From an uncultured Acidimicrobiales bacterium (GTDB taxonomy: Bacteria; Actinomycetota; Acidimicrobiia; Acidimicrobiales; Bin134), in contig OX638344.1 in assembly GCA_951813555.1 (NCBI GenBank), positions 3,039,076 through 3,103,075 on the forward strand: 64,000 nucleotides of DNA, written 5' to 3'. The position numbers were made by a program, and so were the translations under genes. Below the pieces are notes generated by a model, which was not told the origin of the DNA, made no database searches, and was given only the letters and a program-made list of their open reading frames with translations. Each line of letters opens with the position of its first letter. Position 1 is the first letter of the stretch. Below, in pieces: positions 59,047 to 64,000 of the stretch.

Positions 59047-59057
59047 CGATTCCCCGC

Positions 59058-60800
59058 TCAGCCGTTCGGAATGCGCGGCACCAAAACCCAGTTCGGATGA
59101 TCGGGGCCGAAATGGACGGTGATCTGGTTGTCGAACACCTCGGGCGGGCGGTTTCTGACATCGTCGTGCAAGAACGGGCCGCAGCCCCGTAGCTCATTCT
59201 TGAAGTTCGACAGCTTGAGCCCAGTGGTATCGCCACCCCATTCGTAGTCGCGTCCCCGAATCGAGAAGCCGATCCGATAGCCCGGGGGAATCACTATCGA
59301 CGTGGGCCAGATCTCGATGTCCAGCTCGTAGACCTCCCCCGGGGTAAGCGGCTGCTCCTCGTCGTGGGTGTGATATGGCCTCCACTCTTCGGACAAGGAC
59401 TCGTCCAGCTTGCGATGCGATGCTCGCAGCCAGCCCTGGGCGATGGGCGTGTGGGGGTCGATAGCGCCCATGAAGGTCACTTCGTCTCCATCGGGGTCGA
59501 AGACCCGGAACACCAAGAACAAATCAGCGTCAGTGGTGGACGACGAAATGTGGAGCTTGGCCGAGAGCGGTCCTGTCACCTCGGTCTCCTCTTGGACCGG
59601 CGCCATGAAGAATGTGAGCCCGTCGCCCATGGCCTCATACGAGATCGTCGCCGGCGTCGCAACCGGGTCATGCACCAGCGTCTGGTCCGTCGGGTCGAGA
59701 TGCAGCTTGGTCCAGTCGGTGCGCGGGATGGGCCAGTCGGATTCGGCCCGCTCGACAAAGCGGTCGACGTGGCGGACCAACAGCTGCACCCGAGGCTGAT
59801 CGTCCCACGCCGCGTCGTCGCCCTGGAGGTACTTGGCGAAGAAGCGCTTCTGGAGCTGAACGCCGTAATCGGTGTAGTACTCGGTCCAGTGCTCGATGCC
59901 ATGGCACTCGAGGAACTTCTCGGTGGAAGCGGCCCGGATGTAGGCCTCGATGTTGCCCCGGGGGTGGAGTCCCTGCCCGCCCCAATTCGACGCCGACAAG
60001 AACGGCACGGCCACCTTCGACCAATCGGGAGATCGATCCTGGTGGTACTGGTCGTCGAGGGGGTGAGAGGCGATCTCGTTGCCGAAATCGCACCGATTGG
60101 CCCGCAGCTCCTCTTCGCTCAGCGTCTCGGGACCGGCAACCAGCTCACCGGTCACGATGCTTCGGGCTCCGTTCTCGCCGACGCCGTACTGCACGGTCTT
60201 GATCTGCATGTCGTACCAGTTGTCCCAGAACGTCGACAGGATTCCCCCGTGGTAGGTCATGTCCCGGTACCAGTCGGCGGCCCCCTCCCAGGGGATCATC
60301 GCCGTGAGGTGGGGAGGCTGGAGCGAGGCAACGTGCCACGAGTTGATGGCGTAGTACGAGATCCCCGACAGGCCGACTTTGCCGTTGGACCAGGGCTGCA
60401 CGCCGGACCACTCGATGCACTCGTAGAAGTCCTGGGTCTCGCGGGGTGAGAAGTGGTCGATGTAGCCGGGGCTGCGGCCCGCCCCCCGGGAGTCCACCCG
60501 AACGCACGCGTAGCCCTCTGGCACCCACTTCTCGGGGTCGCACACTTCCCAGTTCTGGTACTTGTTGGTGGAGCCGGCCGCCACATCGGGGTGCTCCTCG
60601 ACCATGCGGTCCCAGGCGCTGGGGTACCCCTCTTGGAAGGCTAGGCCCTTGGCGTACGGGCCATAGCTCAAGATGACCGGGTATTTGCCGTCATCGTCGG
60701 GGCGATACACATCGGCTCGCAACTGAAGGCCGTCGTCCATCTCGACGATCACATCCCAGTCGATCCGCATGCCGTCTCGAACCTCGCTGCTCGTGCTCAT
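59058..60800 (-). CDS. CocE/NonD-type alpha/beta hydrolase (X-Pro dipeptidyl-peptidase-like acyl hydrolase)
   Basis: 580 residues, normal family length. N-terminal alpha/beta core with the nucleophile Ser in VGLSGISYYAINSW, a helical lid, and a C-terminal jelly roll (from about 400: GPLSAKLHISSSTTDADLFL; YELDIEIWPTSIVIPPGYRI). The His is likely in CHGIEHWTEYY. In place of the usual Trp-x-Asp of cocaine esterase it has NWGGQGLHPRGN, so the acid residue of the triad may be elsewhere. The family hydrolyses esters and amides, including cocaine and beta-lactam side chains. Divergent from the second old-yellow-enzyme gene. Confidence 0.86.
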   Translation of the reverse strand: MSTSSEVRDGMRIDWDVIVEMDDGLQLRADVYRPDDDGKYPVILSYGPYAKGLAFQEGYPSAWDRMVEEHPDVAAGSTNKYQNWEVCDPEKWVPEGYACVRVDSRGAGRSPGYIDHFSPRETQDFYECIEWSGVQPWSNGKVGLSGISYYAINSWHVASLQPPHLTAMIPWEGAADWYRDMTYHGGILSTFWDNWYDMQIKTVQYGVGENGARSIVTGELVAGPETLSEEELRANRCDFGNEIASHPLDDQYHQDRSPDWSKVAVPFLSASNWGGQGLHPRGNIEAYIRAASTEKFLECHGIEHWTEYYTDYGVQLQKRFFAKYLQGDDAAWDDQPRVQLLVRHVDRFVERAESDWPIPRTDWTKLHLDPTDQTLVHDPVATPATISYEAMGDGLTFFMAPVQEETEVTGPLSAKLHISSSTTDADLFLVFRVFDPDGDEVTFMGAIDPHTPIAQGWLRASHRKLDESLSEEWRPYHTHDEEQPLTPGEVYELDIEIWPTSIVIPPGYRIGFSIRGRDYEWGGDTTGLKLSNFKNELRGCGPFLHDDVRNRPPEVFDNQITVHFGPDHPNWVLVPRIPNG

Positions 60801-60894
60801 GAGTCCCCTCTTTGGATTGGGTCGCTTGCGTCAGCCCGCGCAGTCTAGGAGCCTTCTCAAAACCGTTCTCCAAAACTCCAACTGGGAAGCTCCT

Positions 60895-62091
60895 ATGCAC
60901 GCCTTCACACCCGGGCAAATCGGTCGCCTCGAGATCAAGAATCGCTTCGTCCGGGCGGCGACGTCGGAGACAATGGCCACCGACAGCGGCACGGTCACGC
61001 CAGCGCTAATCGAGCTCCACCAGGCGCTCGCCGCCAACGGTGTGGGGCTGTCACTCCTCGGGCATGCCTTTGTCCACCCTCGCGGCCAATCGTTGCCCAA
61101 CCAGACCGGGATCCACGACGATGCCATGATCCCCGGGCTGGCCCAGCTCACCGACGCTGTCCACAATGCTGGCGGGCGGATCTTCGCCCAGCTCGCCCAC
61201 GCGGGAAACCAGGGAGGGATGCCCGGCCTCGCACAGTTAGCCCCGTCTTCGGTCGCCAACGCGCTGACCGGGTCGGTGGCCGAGCCAGCCCGCGACGACG
61301 AGATCGAAGAGGTGATCGACGCTTTCGGCACGGCGGCTGCCCGAGCGGTGGACGCGGGGTTCGACGGTATCCATATCCACGCCGCCAACGGGTACCTGAT
61401 CAGCTCGTTCAGCTCTCCGCACTCGAACATCCGTACTGATCGGTGGGGCGGCGATGCCGAGCGGCGATCACTGCTGCTGACTCGGGTGTACCAGTCGATC
61501 CGCCAGGCGGTCGGGCCCGATTTCCCGGTGACCGCCAAGGGGGGCATGGTCGACCAAGTGGACAACGGCTTACTGCTCGCCGAAAGCGTCGAACGGGTAC
61601 GGGTGCTGGCCGGCCTCGGACTCGATGGCGTCGAGGTGAGCGTGGGGCTGATGGCCTCGGGAGCCGACTCGTGCCAGAAGTACGTTGCCGTCGATGGGCG
61701 GCGGGCCTTGGCTGACCACCTCTACCACCGGATGTTCTCTCCGCCCAGAAGCGAGGCGTACTTCGAACCGTACGCCCGGGCTATCCGCGACGCCGTTCCC
61801 GACTTGACGTTGCTGCTCGTGGGCGGGATCCGGACCACCGACACGGTCGAGCGGGTACTGGCCGAGGGATCCTGCGACTTCGTGTGCCTGGCCCGACCAC
61901 TCATCCGCGAGCCGGATGTGGTGGCCCAGATCGAGGCTGGTCGTAGCGGCAGGTTGGATTGCACCTCGTGCAATCTCTGCCTCGAGAACGAAGGGACCCA
62001 TCCTTTGAAGTGCTGGCGCACGCCGCGTGTTCGGCTCCTCCACGCTGCGGCGGCCCACGTTTGGCGCCGGATTCAGAGTGGTACCCACTAG
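60895..62091 (+). CDS. Second old-yellow-enzyme-family oxidoreductase with a C-terminal Cys cluster
   Basis: 398 residues from the ATG at 60895 (MHAFTPGQIGRLEIKNRFVR). Paralogue of 50024: shared TSETMA near the start, GRIFAQLAHAGNQG, HIHAANGYLISSFSSPHSN, LLVGGIRTTDTVE and the C-terminal DCTSCNLCLENEGTHPLKCW cluster. In the substrate loop it has Ala-Asn-Gly where the paralogue has Gly-His-Gly, and the following W-G-G-D-A-E-R-R replaces W-G-G-S-L-E-N-R. Different substrates are therefore likely. FMN enzyme with a probable [4Fe-4S] cluster. A 116-base gap with an inverted repeat separates it from the cyclase. Confidence 0.87.
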   Translation: MHAFTPGQIGRLEIKNRFVRAATSETMATDSGTVTPALIELHQALAANGVGLSLLGHAFVHPRGQSLPNQTGIHDDAMIPGLAQLTDAVHNAGGRIFAQLAHAGNQGGMPGLAQLAPSSVANALTGSVAEPARDDEIEEVIDAFGTAAARAVDAGFDGIHIHAANGYLISSFSSPHSNIRTDRWGGDAERRSLLLTRVYQSIRQAVGPDFPVTAKGGMVDQVDNGLLLAESVERVRVLAGLGLDGVEVSVGLMASGADSCQKYVAVDGRRALADHLYHRMFSPPRSEAYFEPYARAIRDAVPDLTLLLVGGIRTTDTVERVLAEGSCDFVCLARPLIREPDVVAQIEAGRSGRLDCTSCNLCLENEGTHPLKCWRTPRVRLLHAAAAHVWRRIQSGTH

Positions 62092-62115
62092 CCGAATCTC
62101 TACAGTGCTGGAATC

Positions 62116-62152
62116 GGGTGCACACATGAAACTCGAATGAAAGTATGCACCC
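62116..62152. repeat. Inverted repeat GGGTGCA / TGCACCC
   Basis: Perfect seven-base arms at 62116-62122 and 62146-62152 with 23 bases between, in the gap between the old yellow enzyme and the cyclase. It may be a regulator site or a weak terminator for the upstream gene. Confidence 0.4.
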
Positions 62153-62207
62153 ACGCCATGATCGCCAGCTTCGTGGCCGTTGCACACCCGAGGGAGGAGT
62201 CGAGGGT

Positions 62208-63161
62208 ATGGCTGCACCGGAGATCACCATTGAGTTGTTGAACCACTACTGCGATGAGTACCGCAACTGGGGCCGCTGGGGTGACGACGACGAACTCGGG
62301 ACCCTGAATCACATAACCCCCGAGAAAATCGTTCAGTCGGCCGGTCTCGTTCGCCAGGGGAAGGTCTTCTCGCTGGAACTGCCCCTGGACGGAAACGGCC
62401 CCCAGACGGGCGCATTTGGCCGCGTCAACCCCATCCACCAGATGGTCGCCACCGGCACCGATCACGTTGAGGGCACCCAAGGCTGGCCGATGGGTTGGGG
62501 GGTGGCCGACGACACATTGTTCTTGTTCTTGCAGGGCGGCACCCAGTGGGACGCGCTGGCCCACATCTTCTACGACGGGAAGATGTACAACGGTTACGAC
62601 GCCAGGCTGGTGTCAAGCAGCGGCGCCGAGAAGAACGGCATCGAGAATCAGAAGACCGTGGTGTCGCGCGGCGTGTTGTTGGACATTCCGCAAGCGCGCG
62701 GCGTCGAGCACCTGCAACCCGGCGATGGCATCACCGGCGATGATCTGGACGCTGCCTGTGAGCACCATGGAGTCGAGGTGGGCACCGGCGACATTGTCCT
62801 GATCCGAACCGGTGACATGGCCCGGCGGCGCGAGCTGCCAGGCTGGGATGGGTTTTCGGCCGGCGACTCCCCCGGGCTGTCGCTCTTGTCGGCGCCCTGG
62901 CTGGCCCATCGCGAGGTGGCGGCGATAGCCACCGACACTTGGGGCGCCGAGGTGCGGCCCAACGAGATCGAGGGCAGCTTCCAGCCGCTGCACTTGGTGA
63001 TGGTGGTCAGCATGGGATTGTTTGTCGGCGAGATCTGGTACCTCGACGAGTTGGCTGCTGATTGCGCCGAAGACGGCGTCTATGAGTTCCAACTCGTCGC
63101 CCCGCCGCTGGTCATACCCCGCGCCGTGGGGTCGCCCCTCAACCCACAGGCAATCAAGTAG
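62208..63161 (+). CDS. Second cyclase-family hydrolase (kynurenine formamidase-like, variant metal motif)
   Basis: 317 residues from the ATG at 62208 (MAAPEITIELLNHYCDEYRN); ribosome site GGAGG lies upstream. Family marks: GVLLDIPQARGVEHLQPGD, VGTGDIVLIRTGDMARRREL and VAAIATDTWGAEVRPNEIEG. The metal motif H-x-G-T-H-x-D-x-x-x-H reads LQGGTQWDALAHIFYDG: the first two His are Gly and Gln, while Asp and the last His remain. This G-T-Q-W-D form is seen in a branch of the family and may use a different metal set. Homologue of 10073 but only distantly similar. Role likely hydrolysis of a cyclic or N-acyl amide. Confidence 0.86.
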   Translation: MAAPEITIELLNHYCDEYRNWGRWGDDDELGTLNHITPEKIVQSAGLVRQGKVFSLELPLDGNGPQTGAFGRVNPIHQMVATGTDHVEGTQGWPMGWGVADDTLFLFLQGGTQWDALAHIFYDGKMYNGYDARLVSSSGAEKNGIENQKTVVSRGVLLDIPQARGVEHLQPGDGITGDDLDAACEHHGVEVGTGDIVLIRTGDMARRRELPGWDGFSAGDSPGLSLLSAPWLAHREVAAIATDTWGAEVRPNEIEGSFQPLHLVMVVSMGLFVGEIWYLDELAADCAEDGVYEFQLVAPPLVIPRAVGSPLNPQAIK

Positions 63162-63174
63162 AGACCAAGCAGAG

Positions 63175-64000
63175 GTGGTAGAAGGATTCGCAGGCCGCCC
63201 AACGCGGCTCTCTTCCCACGCCGTCGGGCTGCTCTTAACCACCCTCGGCGTCCTAGTTCTGTCGCCGGACAGCCTTTTCATCCGGCTTGTGGATGCCGAT
63301 GTGTGGACCATCGTGTTCTGGCGTGGACTCCTCATGGGCCTGACCATCGTGATCGCAACGGCGGTGTGGTCGCGAGGTGGCGCTCCGGCCCAGTTCCGCT
63401 CTCTCGGTCGCGTGGGGCTCGTCGTTGCCATGCTTTTCGGATCGCAGCTCACCTTGTTCGCAACGTCGATCACCCGCACGAGTGTGGCCAACACGCTGGT
63501 CATCTTCGCCACCGCGCCGCTGTTTGCTGCAGTGCTCAGCAGGATCTTCCTCGGGGAACCAGTCCCCCTGCGGGTCTGGCTGGCCGTGACAGCCAGCTTG
63601 GGAGCGATCCTGTTCATCTTTTTCGGCAGCATCGGCACCGGTCGTGTCAGCGGCGATCTTGCCGCCGCGGGCGCCGCCTTAGCCATGGCCATCGGTCTCA
63701 CCGTCATGCGCCGCAACAGCCATGTCAGCATGGTCCCGGCTTGGGGGATCGGCGCCTTGTTGGCCGCTGGTTTCGCCGCCTCTTTTGCTGATCCGTTCGG
63801 CATCTCCGGTGAAGATGTTGCGGTTCTGCTTCCCAGCGGGATCCTGGTCCTTCCCATCTCCTTCGCCCTGATTGGACACGGCCCGCGACGAATCTCAGCC
63901 CCTGAAACCGGTCTGCTCATGATTCTCGAGACGATCATTGGCCCCTTGTGGGTGTGGTGGATCTTGGAGGAGCAGCCCAATGCTGAGGCGCTGATCGGAG
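63175..64000 (+). CDS. EamA/DMT-family permease (partial, runs off the right edge)
   Basis: At least 275 codons from a GTG at 63175 with no stop before the window ends. The protein is strongly hydrophobic: AVGLLLTTLGVLVLSPDSL, IVFWRGLLMGLTIVIATAVW, the EamA repeat end ITRTSVANTLVIFATAPLF, and LGEPVPLRVWLAVTASLGAI. A second repeat begins around residue 160 (LAAAGAALAMAIGLTVMRR) and reaches the ETGLLMILETIIGPLWVWW segment. Ten helices are expected in the full protein. Members export or import metabolites and amino acids; the substrate is unknown. It follows the cyclase by 13 bases and may be co-transcribed with it. Confidence 0.82.
   Translation, partial: MVEGFAGRPTRLSSHAVGLLLTTLGVLVLSPDSLFIRLVDADVWTIVFWRGLLMGLTIVIATAVWSRGGAPAQFRSLGRVGLVVAMLFGSQLTLFATSITRTSVANTLVIFATAPLFAAVLSRIFLGEPVPLRVWLAVTASLGAILFIFFGSIGTGRVSGDLAAAGAALAMAIGLTVMRRNSHVSMVPAWGIGALLAAGFAASFADPFGISGEDVAVLLPSGILVLPISFALIGHGPRRISAPETGLLMILETIIGPLWVWWILEEQPNAEALIG

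Noticed and set aside
59364..60449. A 361-codon plus-strand frame opposite the CocE-type gene
   Set aside because: Antisense shadow, no motifs.
62613..63980. A 455-codon minus-strand frame across the cyclase and the DMT permease
   Set aside because: It covers two recognised plus-strand genes and reads as Arg/Thr/Ser/Pro-rich filler; the plus-strand permease has clear membrane helices.

Overview
The window comes from a GC-rich genome. Lipoproteins that begin with a short hydrophobic helix, a Cys and an acidic Asn-Asp-Asp-Asp stretch, frequent GTG starts, two ABC importers and a crowd of CoA and molybdenum enzymes fit an actinobacterium, most likely of the Acidimicrobiia type. This is inferred from protein style only, because there is no rRNA or other marker. 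No tRNA, rRNA, CRISPR array, prophage or insertion sequence was seen. No gene-free stretch exceeds 300 bases; the longest is 54507-54698 (192 bases).

Layout. 1-6906: the edge of a Rossmann-fold gene, a small cupin, an NDP-forming acyl-CoA synthetase and an acyl-CoA dehydrogenase; then an opposing amidohydrolase/GlcG pair and an AMP-forming acyl-CoA ligase. 6983-23539: one long leftward array. It holds a xanthine-dehydrogenase-type enzyme (FAD, Fe-S and Mo subunits), a Tm-1-like protein, a histidine phosphatase, a beta-keto acid cleavage enzyme (BKACE), a GntR regulator, a complete Liv-type importer, a cyclase-family hydrolase, a zinc alcohol dehydrogenase and acetoacetyl-CoA synthetase. Three copies of a TCGATAATCG element sit at the three breaks in this array and look like operators of the GntR protein. 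23645-25174: a DUF3179 lipoprotein. 25204-32647 (leftward): a second molybdenum-hydroxylase operon with two large subunits, one Fe-S and one FAD subunit, plus a nitrilase-type hydrolase and two related cupins. 32744-45597 (rightward): a BMP/nucleoside-type ABC importer interleaved with a triple-RidA protein, two more molybdenum large subunits, a creatinase-like M24 protein and a cysteine hydrolase. 45605-54506 (leftward): an SDR, a third complete molybdenum enzyme, an old-yellow-enzyme homologue, a C-C-hydrolase-like alpha/beta protein, an orphan Fe-S subunit, a DUF1989 protein, a 53-residue ribbon-helix-helix protein and a RidA protein. 54699-55979: an unrelated AAA/DUF4143 ATPase with its own operator-like promoter. 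56091-63161: an amidase divergent from a cyanuric-acid-amidohydrolase/barbiturase-family ring opener, then an AhpD-like protein, a CocE-type hydrolase, a second old yellow enzyme and a second cyclase. The window ends inside a DMT-family permease.

Working together. Everything except the DUF4143 ATPase and the DUF3179 lipoprotein fits uptake and oxidative breakdown of N-heterocyclic compounds. Importers bring in nucleobase-like or carboxylate/amide compounds. Molybdenum hydroxylases add oxygen to ring carbons. Cyclase, ring-opening amidohydrolase, amidase, nitrilase and cysteine hydrolase families open and deaminate the rings. RidA, DUF1989 and AhpD-like proteins are accessory. BKACE plus acetoacetyl-CoA synthetase, with the acyl-CoA ligases and dehydrogenase, move carbon skeletons into central metabolism. 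Six Mo large subunits, four Fe-S subunits and three FAD subunits within 33 kb is the most striking feature. No molybdenum-cofactor maturation gene is present here. Substrates are inferred, not read from the sequence.
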